64,000 bases of DNA from JANOMH01 sp031422295 (GCA_031422295.1 JANOQM010000029.1:1-64000); one strand, 5' to 3'; shown: positions 9,239 through 17,292, numbered from the stretch's first letter. Made by a program: numbers and translations. Notes: generated by a model not told the origin, from the letters alone.

Positions 9239-10207
9239 ATGCGCAGGGCGGCGAAACATCTGGTGGTCTGGGGTCTTGTGGCCCTGACCGCCCTTGCCGG
9301 ATGCACCGAAACGCTTGTCCCCACGCCGCCGCCCGTGGTCACGCCACCCCCGGTCATCGTGCCGCCGCCGCCATCGATCCCGCAGGCAGATCCGCCCCGG
9401 TCCACCGCCAGTCAGGAATTGTCGATCTATTACAGACGCTTGCAAAATGATCTTTTGGCCCAAGACCTGCTGCGCGGCGATGGTGGCGGGGTGGATACAC
9501 CGTTTACCGACGAGATGCTTTTGCGCAATTTCATCCGTATTGCAATGTTTGACGAATACGCGCCGGGCAGCGGCACACGGCAGGCGGGCGGCACCCCGGC
9601 CCTGTTGCGCCGCTGGGAACAGCCCATCGGGATGAATATCGAATTCGGCGCCACCGTGCCTGCCGCCCAGCGCATCCGGGATACCGCCAGCATCGGGGCC
9701 TATGCCGCCCGACTGTCGCGGCTGACCAATGTGCCGATCCGGCAAAATGTCGTCAATGCCAATTACACGGTCATGGTCCTGAACGAAGATGACCGCGCCG
9801 GTTACGAAGGGCGGCTGCGCAGCCTGCTGCCGGGGATCGAGGATGCGACAATCCGCACTTTCCTGAACCTGCCGCGCGATCTGCTCTGTGTCGTCATCTC
9901 GGTCTCGCAAAGCAACGCGCCGACCTACGCCCGCGCCGTGGTGTTGATCCGGGGTGAACACCCCGACGTTCTGCGCCTGACCTGCATCCACGAAGAACTG
10001 GCCCAAGGCATGGGTCTGGCCAATGACAGCCCGCAGGCCCGCCCGTCAATCTTTAACGATGACAACGAATTTGGCCTGCTGACGACGCAGGATGAGTATC
10101 TGCTGCGCATGTTGTATGATCCAAGGCTAAGTGCTGGCATGACGGTTGAGCAGGCCGAACCCGTGGCGCGGATGATCGCGGCAGAGCTGGTGGGGGGTGG
10201 GGCGTGA
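9239..10207 (+). CDS. DUF2927 lipoprotein
   Basis: A 322-aa protein with a signal peptide ending in the lipobox LAGC (Cys at about residue 21), then a Pro-rich spacer and a globular domain from about residue 60. The globular part resembles DUF2927, a family seen beside telA in this clade; the RLTCIHEELAQGMGLANDSP stretch includes an HE pair reminiscent of a metallopeptidase HExxx-type helix, though activity is not shown. It is probably anchored to the outer or inner membrane on the periplasmic side. Only 6 bp separate it from telA, and its stop overlaps the next GTG start (GTGA). Confidence 0.8.
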   Translation: MRRAAKHLVVWGLVALTALAGCTETLVPTPPPVVTPPPVIVPPPPSIPQADPPRSTASQELSIYYRRLQNDLLAQDLLRGDGGGVDTPFTDEMLLRNFIRIAMFDEYAPGSGTRQAGGTPALLRRWEQPIGMNIEFGATVPAAQRIRDTASIGAYAARLSRLTNVPIRQNVVNANYTVMVLNEDDRAGYEGRLRSLLPGIEDATIRTFLNLPRDLLCVVISVSQSNAPTYARAVVLIRGEHPDVLRLTCIHEELAQGMGLANDSPQARPSIFNDDNEFGLLTTQDEYLLRMLYDPRLSAGMTVEQAEPVARMIAAELVGGGA

Positions 10208-10824
10208 ACTTTAACAATTTCTTCACGCCAGATACCTTTGATTTCTTTGCTAAATATCTGGTGGCTGGCTATATCGTGATGATCGTCCGGGCGCGGTTCA
10301 TTGTGTCCGAACGACCCAAAGCTACCGAGATCATCGTCGAAGCAGTGATCCTCAGCCTGATTAACCAGTTGGTCTTCCAGCTTGTCGTCTGGCCGCTCTC
10401 AGAACAAACCGTCGAAAGAATTGGACCCCGCGCCTTGTTTTTCGCCGAAGTTCTGGTGCTGTCATCGGTGATTGGGCTGATCCTTGGGGCAAACCTGTCG
10501 CGCGGCTGGAACCGGGCTGTGCTGCGTCGACTGTCCTTGCCGGTTATCCAGCCCATCCAGCGGGCGCATGACTTTGCGTTCGGCAACAATCGACAGCCCG
10601 GGCTTGTCATCGTGCGCTACGCCGACGGAACATGCGTTTACGGCTACTTTGGACCGGCTTCCTTGGCCGCCAGTGATGCAAACCGTAGCGATTTGTTCTT
10701 GGAACGCCTATATTCCGTAGATGAAGCCGGGCAATGGTCGGAAACCCACCCCCTACGCGGCGCTCTGATTTCCTTGACCGATGTCCGGTCTATCGAGTTT
10801 CTTGAATCTGAAGGAGGAGATTGA
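10204..10824 (+). CDS. Membrane protein, DUF6338-like
   Basis: The 206-aa protein has hydrophobic segments near residues 15-35, 50-70 and 80-100, then a cytoplasmic domain with VIVRYADGTCVYGYFGPASLAA and EWSETHPLRGALISLTD-like sequence. This layout fits what I recall of DUF6338 proteins, whose function is unknown. It starts at a GTG overlapping the preceding stop, and its own stop overlaps the ATG of the following 56-aa gene. The sequence is somewhat less GC-rich than telA, so it may be a later insertion into an older operon. Confidence 0.65.
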   Translation: MNFNNFFTPDTFDFFAKYLVAGYIVMIVRARFIVSERPKATEIIVEAVILSLINQLVFQLVVWPLSEQTVERIGPRALFFAEVLVLSSVIGLILGANLSRGWNRAVLRRLSLPVIQPIQRAHDFAFGNNRQPGLVIVRYADGTCVYGYFGPASLAASDANRSDLFLERLYSVDEAGQWSETHPLRGALISLTDVRSIEFLESEGGD

Positions 10825-10994
10825 TGTCCGAGTCAGCACGAACGGTCCTGGTGGACGGCTACCAGCCAAGGTCTGCGTCCGGCAGTTACATTGAAGTCGT
10901 CCGAGACGCGCGCACCGGTCAGATCATTTCAACCGCACCCAAAAAGCTACCCAAAGCCACCTCTGCCATCCAGTCGCCTTCCCCCAAAAAATAG
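10824..10994 (+). CDS. 56-aa conserved-looking small protein in the TelA operon
   Basis: The reading frame starts at an ATG overlapping the stop of the DUF6338-like gene (TGATG) and is preceded by AAGGAGGAGA, one of the strongest Shine-Dalgarno sequences in the window. It encodes 56 residues: MSESARTVLVDGYQP, then RSASGSYIEVVRDARTGQ, and a Lys/Pro/Ser-rich tail. It is soluble and basic at the C-terminus, with no recognised domain. The stop lies 10 bp before the SPFH gene. The strong ribosome-binding site and overlap argue that it is expressed. It may be a partner of the DUF6338-like membrane protein. Confidence 0.6.
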   Translation: MSESARTVLVDGYQPRSASGSYIEVVRDARTGQIISTAPKKLPKATSAIQSPSPKK

Positions 10995-11004
10995 GACCGC
11001 ATCC

Positions 11005-12105
11005 ATGGGCATTTTCGATTTCCTCGCCGGCCAGTTCATCGACGTCATCCACTGGACCGACGACACCCGCGACACCATGGTCTGGCGGTTCGAGCGCGAG
11101 GGCCACGAGATCAAGATGGGGGCCAAGCTGACCGTCCGTGAAGGCCAAGTCGCTGTATTCGTCCACGAAGGGCAGCTGGCCGACGTGTTCACGCCCGGCC
11201 TGTATCAGCTTGAAACTAACAACATGCCGATCATGACCAGCTTGCAACACTGGGATCACGGGTTCAAATCGCCGTTCAAGTCCGAGGTCTATTTCATCTC
11301 GACCACGCGCTTTAACGACAACAAATGGGGCACGAAAAACCCGATCATGTGCCGCGATCCGGAATTTGGCCCGGTCCGGCTGCGGGCCTTTGGCACTTAT
11401 TCGATGCGTGTGGCCGATGCGGCCGTTTTCATGCGGGAAATCGTCGGTACTGACGGCGAGTTTACCGCCGATGAAATCAGCATGCAAATCAGGAACATCG
11501 TGGTGCAAGAGGTATCCCGCGTCCTCGCCTCCTGCGGTATTCCAGTGCTTGATATGGCCGCCAATACCGCTGACCTGGGCAAACTGATCACCACCGCCAT
11601 TGCACCCACCATCACCGGCTATGGCATTGCAATCCCTGAGTTTTACATCGAGAATATCTCGCTGCCGGAAGAGGTCGAAAAGGTGCTGGACAAGCGCACT
11701 TCGGTCGGACTGGCCGGTGACCTGAACAAATACGCGCAGTTTTCCGCCGCCGAGGCGATGACCACCGCTGCGGCAAATCCCGGCGCTGCCGGGGCCGGGA
11801 TGGGCATGGGGATCGGCATGGTGATGGGCCAGACCGGGCCTTGGGGGCAAATGGCGTCACCGCAGGCGACCCAAGCCCCACCACCCCCGCCGCCCCCATC
11901 AGAAACCGCTTGGCATATCGCCGCCAACGGCGCCACAACCGGCCCCTTCGGCCAATCCAGCCTGCCCGGCAAACTGGCCGACGGCAGCCTGACCCGCGAC
12001 ACCATGGTCTGGACCGCAGGCCAGGATGGCTGGAAAAAAGCCAGCGACGCCCTGCCCGCCCTGTTCGCCGCCACGCCGCCACCGCCACCCCCACCGGGCA
12101 TATGA
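11005..12105 (+). CDS. SPFH/Band-7 protein with C-terminal GYF_2 domain (YdjI-like)
   Basis: A 366-aa protein. An N-terminal SPFH (stomatin/prohibitin-like) domain covers about residues 1-240 (MGIFDFLAGQFIDVIHWTDD, then TPGLYQLETNNMPI and VYFISTTRFNDNKWGTKNPI), of the type once called virion core protein. A Gly/Pro-rich linker with a polyproline run joins it to a C-terminal GYF_2 domain (WHIAANGATTGPFGQSSL, VWTAGQDGWKKASD), a fold that commonly binds proline-rich segments. In Bacillus the related YdjI is recruited to membranes together with PspA by YdjG/YdjH. The start at 11005 is used because it gives the conserved MGIFDF N-terminus; upstream codons overlap the preceding small gene. Confidence 0.85.
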   Translation: MGIFDFLAGQFIDVIHWTDDTRDTMVWRFEREGHEIKMGAKLTVREGQVAVFVHEGQLADVFTPGLYQLETNNMPIMTSLQHWDHGFKSPFKSEVYFISTTRFNDNKWGTKNPIMCRDPEFGPVRLRAFGTYSMRVADAAVFMREIVGTDGEFTADEISMQIRNIVVQEVSRVLASCGIPVLDMAANTADLGKLITTAIAPTITGYGIAIPEFYIENISLPEEVEKVLDKRTSVGLAGDLNKYAQFSAAEAMTTAAANPGAAGAGMGMGIGMVMGQTGPWGQMASPQATQAPPPPPPPSETAWHIAANGATTGPFGQSSLPGKLADGSLTRDTMVWTAGQDGWKKASDALPALFAATPPPPPPPGI

Positions 12106-12108
12106 TAC

Positions 12109-12531
12109 GTGACCCGGCGCAGCCTCGTCATCGCCCTGCATTGGGCGGTGGTCCTGCTGATCCTTGCGATGACCGAGGGCGGCAGCGGCGCACCCGCCCT
12201 GCGCTGGGCTTTCGCCATACTGGCCGCACTCTGGATCGGGATCATGCTGGCAGGCGGACCTTTGGGGCGACCTGGGCCGAAACTGCCGGGGCTGGCGCGG
12301 CGTATCTACCGGCCGCTGCATCTGGCGCTTTATGCGCTGCTGGGGATAACCGCCACATTGACCGGGGCGGAATTGCTCACCCTGATCGCGCCCGGTCCGG
12401 CCTGGAACGCCCTGTTGATCTTACTCGTGACCGGCATTTTTCACGCCATTTTTCACCTTTGGCGGCATACCACGCTCTATGATGGGGCGCTGCGGATGAT
12501 GACGCCGCGTTTCATGCACAAACACCTTTGA
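12109..12531 (+). CDS. Cytochrome b561-like four-helix membrane protein
   Basis: A 140-aa protein with four predicted transmembrane segments. Histidines in or beside helices (ALHWAVVLL, RPLHLALYALLG, IFHAIFHLWRH) are placed as in the b-type haem ligands of the cytochrome b561 / Ni-Fe hydrogenase cytochrome b fold. If haem-loaded, it would move electrons across or along the inner membrane. It starts at GTG three bases after the SPFH stop and ends 9 bp before the zinc-ribbon gene, so it is embedded in the operon. The family call rests on topology and histidine placement only. Confidence 0.65.
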   Translation: MTRRSLVIALHWAVVLLILAMTEGGSGAPALRWAFAILAALWIGIMLAGGPLGRPGPKLPGLARRIYRPLHLALYALLGITATLTGAELLTLIAPGPAWNALLILLVTGIFHAIFHLWRHTTLYDGALRMMTPRFMHKHL

Positions 12532-12540
12532 GAAAGTCCC

Positions 12541-13662
12541 ATGGCCCCCGTTCCCCCCGTCAAACGCGCCGATACAGCGCCGCAAGAACACCGCTTTCCC
12601 TGCGAACAATGCGGCGCTGACCTGAGGTTTGCGCCCGGTGTGACCGAACTGCTCTGCCCGCAATGCGGCCATCAGCAATCCATCCAGTCCGAAGTCAGCA
12701 TCGAAGATGCCACGCGCGAGCTGGATTTCCACACAATGCTGGCGAAACTGGAATCCACCGCCCCGATGGAGGAAACCCGCGTTACCTCTTGCCCCAATTG
12801 CGGCGCGCAGATCGAATTCCAACCCGATATCCATGCCACCGAATGCCCGTTCTGTGCCGCCCCGGTGGTCACTGATACCGGCACGCATCGGCATATCAAA
12901 CCCGCAGCCCTTGTGCCCTTTGGCCTTGATGAACCCACCGCCCGCAAGGCGATGACCGGCTGGCTGGGCAGCCTGTGGTTCGCGCCCAATGGGTTGCAGG
13001 AATACGCGCGCAAAGGCCGTCCGCTGAATGGCATCTATGTGCCCTACTGGACCTATGACGCCGATACCCGCAGCGCCTATACCGGGCAACGCGGCGAACA
13101 TTACTACGAAACCCGCACTGTGCATCGCAATGGCAAATCCGAAACCGAGCGGGTGCAGAAAACCCACTGGTATCCGGCATCTGGGCGGGTGCAAAGGTTC
13201 TTTGACGATGTGCTGGTGCTGGGGTCAGCCAGCCTGCCGAAACAATATACTGACGGGCTGGCGCCGTGGAACCTGTCCGAATTGCGGGCCTATGCGCCGC
13301 AATATCTGGCGGGTTTCCGGGCCGAAGGCTATCAGGTCCAACTGGAAACTGGCTTTGTCGAGGCGCGGCAGATCATGGATGCCCAGATCATGCAGGATGT
13401 GCGCCAGGACATCGGCGGCGATGTGCAGCGGGTCAGCAATGTCGATACAGATGTGAATGACGTGACCTTCAAACACATCCTGCTGCCGGTCTGGCTAGCC
13501 GCCTATAAATACCGGGGCCGGACATTCCGGTTCGTGGTCAATGGCCAATCCGGCAAGGTGCAGGGTGAACGGCCATGGTCGGCGTGGAAGATCACCTTCG
13601 CAATCATCCTGGCGCTGATCGTCGCCGGGGCGATCGGAACTGTAATTGCGATGAACCAGTGA
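12541..13662 (+). CDS. TFIIB-type zinc-ribbon membrane protein (YdjG-like)
   Basis: A 373-aa protein with two N-terminal zinc ribbons (CEQCG...CPQCG at about residues 21-43 and CPNCG...CPFC at about 85-107), a long soluble middle region with YVPYWTYDADTRSAYTGQRG, and one C-terminal transmembrane helix (ITFAIILALIVAGAIGTVIA). Such proteins are often mislabelled as a primosomal N' or helicase protein; no helicase motifs are present. The layout resembles Bacillus YdjG, which with YdjH anchors an SPFH protein and PspA at the membrane. It probably partners the SPFH/GYF_2 protein encoded two genes upstream. Confidence 0.8.
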   Translation: MAPVPPVKRADTAPQEHRFPCEQCGADLRFAPGVTELLCPQCGHQQSIQSEVSIEDATRELDFHTMLAKLESTAPMEETRVTSCPNCGAQIEFQPDIHATECPFCAAPVVTDTGTHRHIKPAALVPFGLDEPTARKAMTGWLGSLWFAPNGLQEYARKGRPLNGIYVPYWTYDADTRSAYTGQRGEHYYETRTVHRNGKSETERVQKTHWYPASGRVQRFFDDVLVLGSASLPKQYTDGLAPWNLSELRAYAPQYLAGFRAEGYQVQLETGFVEARQIMDAQIMQDVRQDIGGDVQRVSNVDTDVNDVTFKHILLPVWLAAYKYRGRTFRFVVNGQSGKVQGERPWSAWKITFAIILALIVAGAIGTVIAMNQ

Positions 13663-13734
13663 CTTGACGCCAAACCCATTCGGCGGCACTCCAACGGCAT
13701 ATTGTTCGCGCTAACACACGTAAGGAACCCGATC

Positions 13735-14679
13735 ATGATCCTGTCCTGCGGCGAGGCTTTGATAGACATGCTGCCCCGCACAACCGCCGCAGGCGAGGCC
13801 GCCTTTGCCCCCTATGCCGGCGGCGCGGTGTTCAATACCGCCATCGCTTTGGGCAGGCTCGGGGTGGCATCGGGGTTCTTTTCCGGCATCTCGACCGATC
13901 TGCTCGGGCAACTTCTGGCCGACACGCTGACCGCCAGTCAGGTTGACCTGTCCCTGACCCTGCGCAACGGGCGGCCCACCACCGTGGCCTTTGTCAAACT
14001 GACCAATGGCAATGCGACCTATGCGTTTTACGATGAAAACACCGCCGGGCGGATGCTGACCAACGCCGACCTGCCCACCCTGCCCGCCACGATCAGCACT
14101 CTGTTCTTCGGCGGCATCTCCCTGGTCAATGACCCCGCCGCCAGCACCTATGCGGCGCTGCAAGCCCGCGAGGCCCCCGCCCGTGTCACCATGATCGACC
14201 CCAATTTCCGCAGCGCCTTTGTCGATGCGCAGGACAGCCTCACGCCCGGCACCAAAGCCCGCTACATGGACCGGGTGGCCTTGATGATGGCGCAGGCCGA
14301 TATCGTCAAACTGGCCGATGAAGAGATTGAAAAGGTTTACGGTGCCCACGACCAGACCGCCTTTGCCCGCGACCTGCTGACCAAGGGTCCACAGGTGGTG
14401 TTCATCACCCAAGGGTCCAAAGGGGCCCGCGCCATCACTGCCACGCAAGACCGGTTCATCGCCGCCACCCCGGTCACTGTGGCCGATACAGTGGGCGCAG
14501 GCGACACGTTCAACGCCGGCGTGCTGACGGCTTTGCACCGGGCCGGGCTGCTGACCAAACCCGCCATCGCCAGCCTCAGCGCCGCAGCACTTGACGCCGC
14601 CTTGACCCTGGGCACCCGCGCGGCGGCCATCACCGTCAGCCGCGCCGGGGCCAACCCGCCCTGGGCGCACGAGCTGTGA
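13735..14679 (+). CDS. PfkB-family sugar kinase (probable fructokinase)
   Basis: ATP-dependent ribokinase-like kinase of 314 aa, beginning MILSCGEALIDMLPR as in bacterial fructokinases. The C-terminal PfkB signature DTVGAGDTFNAGVL (about residues 250-263) contains the catalytic Asp and anion hole, and the N-terminal substrate-binding region has PYAGGAVFNTAIALGRLG. The substrate is probably fructose, but other hexoses cannot be excluded. The ATG at 13735 is preceded by GTAAGGAA. The stop overlaps the GTG start of dtd, so the two are likely co-translated. Confidence 0.88.
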   Translation: MILSCGEALIDMLPRTTAAGEAAFAPYAGGAVFNTAIALGRLGVASGFFSGISTDLLGQLLADTLTASQVDLSLTLRNGRPTTVAFVKLTNGNATYAFYDENTAGRMLTNADLPTLPATISTLFFGGISLVNDPAASTYAALQAREAPARVTMIDPNFRSAFVDAQDSLTPGTKARYMDRVALMMAQADIVKLADEEIEKVYGAHDQTAFARDLLTKGPQVVFITQGSKGARAITATQDRFIAATPVTVADTVGAGDTFNAGVLTALHRAGLLTKPAIASLSAAALDAALTLGTRAAAITVSRAGANPPWAHEL

Positions 14680-15113
14680 AGGCGCTGATCCAGCGGGTAT
14701 CCCAAGCTGCAGTCCGTGTGAGCGGCGAAACCATCGGCACAATTGGCCCTGGGCTGCTGATCCTTGTCTGCGCCATGCAAGGCGATGACAGCACCAAACC
14801 CGCGCAGCTCGCCGCCAAAATCAGCAAACTGCGGGTCTTCCGCGATGATCAGGGCAAAATGAACCGCTCATTGCTGGACAGCGGCGGTGCGGCACTGGTG
14901 GTCAGCCAGTTCACCCTTGCCGCCGACACGTCACGCGGCAACCGGCCCGGCTTTTCCGCCGCCGCAGCACCGTCGCTGGGCGAGGCGCTCTATATCGCAT
15001 TCGCGGCTGAATTGACCAAACTGGGGATCACAACCGCCGCAGGCCGGTTTGGGGCCGATATGCAAGTCAGCCTGACCAATGACGGACCAGTGACCATCGC
15101 AATTGAGGTCTGA
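14676..15113 (+). CDS. dtd: D-aminoacyl-tRNA deacylase Dtd
   Basis: Removes D-amino acids, and mischarged glycine, from tRNA. The 145-aa product matches family length and contains MKALIQRVSQAAVRVSGE at the N-terminus, SQFTLAADTSRGNRPGFSAAA around the active site, and the C-terminal cross-subunit motif VSLTNDGPVTI with the Gly-cisPro-type segment replaced in the usual DTD manner by NDGPVT. Translation starts at GTG overlapping the kinase stop codon. It is followed by a CCGCCGGAGG intergenic element. Confidence 0.93.
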   Translation: MKALIQRVSQAAVRVSGETIGTIGPGLLILVCAMQGDDSTKPAQLAAKISKLRVFRDDQGKMNRSLLDSGGAALVVSQFTLAADTSRGNRPGFSAAAAPSLGEALYIAFAAELTKLGITTAAGRFGADMQVSLTNDGPVTIAIEV

Positions 15114-15116
15114 GCG

Positions 15117-15155
15117 GTATTTTCCGAAGTTGCCTAAATACCTCCGCCGGAGGCA
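15117..15155. repeat. Intergenic CCGCCGGAGG element, copy 2
   Basis: GGTATTTTCCGAAGTTGCCT followed by AAATACCTCCGCCGGAGGC. This is the closest match to copy 1, with the same TTTCCGAAGTTGC-type arm and an identical AAATACCTCCGCCGGAGGC core. It lies between the convergent ends of dtd and the CAP gene, consistent with a shared 3'-end element. Confidence 0.75.
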
Positions 15156-15180
15156 TCCGCCCCCCCGGCCCGCACAACTT

Positions 15181-15660
15181 TCAGCAGGACCGGGCCAGCA
15201 CCAGCACCCAGATCGGCCCACGCGGGCTGTCGACAATGCCGACACCAAATTCGCGGACATTGGCCAACAACATATTGCTTCGATGTGCCGGCGAGGTCAT
15301 CCAGCCCTGAACAATCGTGCCCGGATCGGGATAGCCCCAGGCCAGATTTTCGGCGATCAGACAATCGGTATAGCCCATCTTGCGGGCGCGATCCTGGGAA
15401 TTTGATCCGTCCGTGCCGCGATGATCCATAAAGTTATTGACGCTCAGGTCACAGGCATGGGTCATCGCAGCCTGTGACAATTCGCTGTTAAAGGTCAGGC
15501 CGGACAAGGAATTGCTTTGCCGGTTGGCATTCAGCCCGGCGGCAATCTGGGTGGCCAGATCATTGATATTTCCGGGGGCAGTGCAGGATGCACCGGCTTG
15601 GGCCACACCTGCGGCCATGCCGCAGACGACAAAGGCTAAGATCGCATAGAAGCGGCGCAT
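15181..15660 (-). CDS. Secreted CAP-superfamily (SCP/PR1-like) protein
   Basis: A 159-aa protein with a cleavable signal peptide (RFYAILAFVVCGMAAGVAQA) and a bacterial CAP domain. Visible CAP features are NANRQSNSLSGL, AMTHACDLSVNNFMDHRG with the conserved His, AENLAWG, and the C-terminal HRSNMLLANVREFGVGIV and IWVLVLAR motifs. It is exported to the periplasm or outside; bacterial members have poorly defined roles. Two cysteine pairs could form disulfides. It is encoded convergently with dtd. Confidence 0.88.
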   Translation of the reverse strand: MRRFYAILAFVVCGMAAGVAQAGASCTAPGNINDLATQIAAGLNANRQSNSLSGLTFNSELSQAAMTHACDLSVNNFMDHRGTDGSNSQDRARKMGYTDCLIAENLAWGYPDPGTIVQGWMTSPAHRSNMLLANVREFGVGIVDSPRGPIWVLVLARSC

Positions 15661-15745
15661 GATACATCCTCCCCGGCAGGTTCAGCCTAAGAAGATAGTG
15701 CAATTCCGGCAAGAACACGGCAGGGTTGCGCCGCAAATGCGGAAC

Positions 15746-16555
15746 TTATCCGCCAAGTGACAGGAACTTTCCCGCCCAACGCCGCCCGACTGTCGCCAAT
15801 GCAAACAAACCCGCCCCGATACACACAATCGACGGGCCCACCGGTGTATCCAGCGCCACCGCCATCGCCAGCCCGCCCAGTGCGGCCAGCGCCCCGATGA
15901 GCACCGCCATCAGGGCCATGCCTTCCGGGGTGCGGGCAAAGGTCCGGGCAGTGGCGGCGGGGATGATCAACAGGGCGGTAATCAGCAGCGCCCCCACCAC
16001 CTTTATCGACACAGCCACTACGGCGGCCAACAGCAGGGTCAGCACCAGTTGTTCGCGGCGCGGATCAATCCCGGCGGCATGGGCCAGATCGGGGTTCAGC
16101 GTGGCGGTCAGCAGCGCCGCCCAATGCTGCCACAGGACCAGTGCGACCACCGCAGCCCCACCCCAGATCACCGCCAGATCAAACCGGCTGACGGTCAGCA
16201 CATCGCCAAACAGATAGGCCTCCAGATCAACCCGGACCCCCGGCAACAACGACACAGCCACCAGCCCCAGCGCCAGCGCGCCATGCGCCAGCACGCCCAG
16301 AATGGTATCCACCCCAAAGGCCTGCCCGCTGAGCGCATAAATCAGCAGTGCCATCACCAGCGCCACGCCCAACACCCCGGCGAACACCGACACCGAAAAC
16401 CCCAGCGCCACGGCCACGCCCAGAATAGCGGCATGCGCCGTCGCATCGCCAAAATAGGCCATCCGCCGCCAGACCACGAAACAACCCAGCAGCCCGGCGG
16501 CGACGGCCGTGCCCAAGGCGGCCAAGGCGGCACGCACCAGAAAATCATCCATCAT
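15746..16555 (-). CDS. znuB: Zinc ABC transporter permease ZnuB
   Basis: The inner-membrane permease of the high-affinity zinc uptake system. The 269-aa protein has about eight hydrophobic helices and the ABC-3 permease layout (RRMAYFGDATAHAAILGVAV near the N-terminus, IDPRREQLVLTLLLAAVVAV in the middle, which contacts the ATPase). It overlaps znuC by 4 bp (ATGA) and shares its strand, so zur-znuC-znuB form one operon. Zinc rather than manganese is inferred from the linked zur gene and histidine-rich partner proteins. Confidence 0.93.
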   Translation of the reverse strand: MMDDFLVRAALAALGTAVAAGLLGCFVVWRRMAYFGDATAHAAILGVAVALGFSVSVFAGVLGVALVMALLIYALSGQAFGVDTILGVLAHGALALGLVAVSLLPGVRVDLEAYLFGDVLTVSRFDLAVIWGGAAVVALVLWQHWAALLTATLNPDLAHAAGIDPRREQLVLTLLLAAVVAVSIKVVGALLITALLIIPAATARTFARTPEGMALMAVLIGALAALGGLAMAVALDTPVGPSIVCIGAGLFALATVGRRWAGKFLSLGG

Positions 16556-17292
16556 TCTGCCGCCTCGTGATGCGGATGATCGTGGTCGTGATGATGGTCA
16601 TGATCATGCCGGTACAGCGCCAACGCGCCGCCGGTCCCGGTGCCAAAAAGCTCACGATAGGCCGGGGCGGCGCTGACCACTTCCGGTGTGCCTTCGCAGC
16701 ACACATGGCCGTTCAGGCAAATCACCCGGTCCGACGCCGACATCACCACATGCAATTCATGACTGACCATCAGCACCGCACAGCCCAGCCGGTTGCGGAC
16801 CTCTTCGATCTGGCGGTAAAAACTGGCCGATCCGGGCTGGTCCAGCCCTTGGGTCGGCTCGTCGAGGATCAACAGGTCCGGGGCGGCAAGGATCGCGCGG
16901 GCCAGCAAGACCCGCTGAAATTGCCCACCCGACAGGCTGGTCATCTGCTGGCCCGCAACCCCCGGCACCCCGGCGCGGGTCAGCGCATCCTCCGCCCGGT
17001 CCCGGTCCACCCGCACCGGCAGGTCCAGAAACCGGCGCACCGTCAAAGGCAGGGTCGGGTCGATATGCAGGCGCTGCGGGACATAGCCGATTTTCAGCGC
17101 CGCCGCCCGTGACACCTGCCCCTTGTCCGGCTTCAACGCCCCGATCAGGACGCGCAGCAGCGTTGATTTGCCCGACCCGTTCGGGCCGACAATGGTCACG
17201 ATCTCGCCCCTGGCAATGGTCAGACTGACCCCATGCAGCACCCGTCGGCCACTATAGCTCAGATCGATGCCGGTCGCTGAAATCAAACTCAT
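16552..17292 (-). CDS. znuC: Zinc ABC transporter ATP-binding protein ZnuC, with His-rich tail
   Basis: The ATPase subunit of the zinc importer, 246 aa. Walker A is GPNGSGKST (residues 36-44), the signature is LSGGQFQRVLLARA, Walker B is LLILDEPTQGLD, and the switch His is in VLMVSHELHVV. The C-terminus ends in YRHDHDHHHDHDHPHHEAAE, a strongly histidine-rich tail that could bind zinc. The start at 17292 has GGAAGG upstream and overlaps the zur stop (ATGA). Confidence 0.94.
   Translation of the reverse strand: MSLISATGIDLSYSGRRVLHGVSLTIARGEIVTIVGPNGSGKSTLLRVLIGALKPDKGQVSRAAALKIGYVPQRLHIDPTLPLTVRRFLDLPVRVDRDRAEDALTRAGVPGVAGQQMTSLSGGQFQRVLLARAILAAPDLLILDEPTQGLDQPGSASFYRQIEEVRNRLGCAVLMVSHELHVVMSASDRVICLNGHVCCEGTPEVVSAAPAYRELFGTGTGGALALYRHDHDHHHDHDHPHHEAAE

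Noticed and set aside
10924..11850. 308-aa minus-strand frame opposite the SPFH gene
   Set aside because: Antisense shadow of a clear SPFH domain gene.
12541..13662. Primosomal protein N' / helicase annotation
   Set aside because: The protein has zinc ribbons and a transmembrane helix but no Walker or helicase motifs.
13711..14742. 343-aa minus-strand frame opposite the sugar kinase
   Set aside because: Its composition (Gly/Arg/His-rich with no domain) and full overlap with a clear PfkB kinase show it is an antisense shadow.
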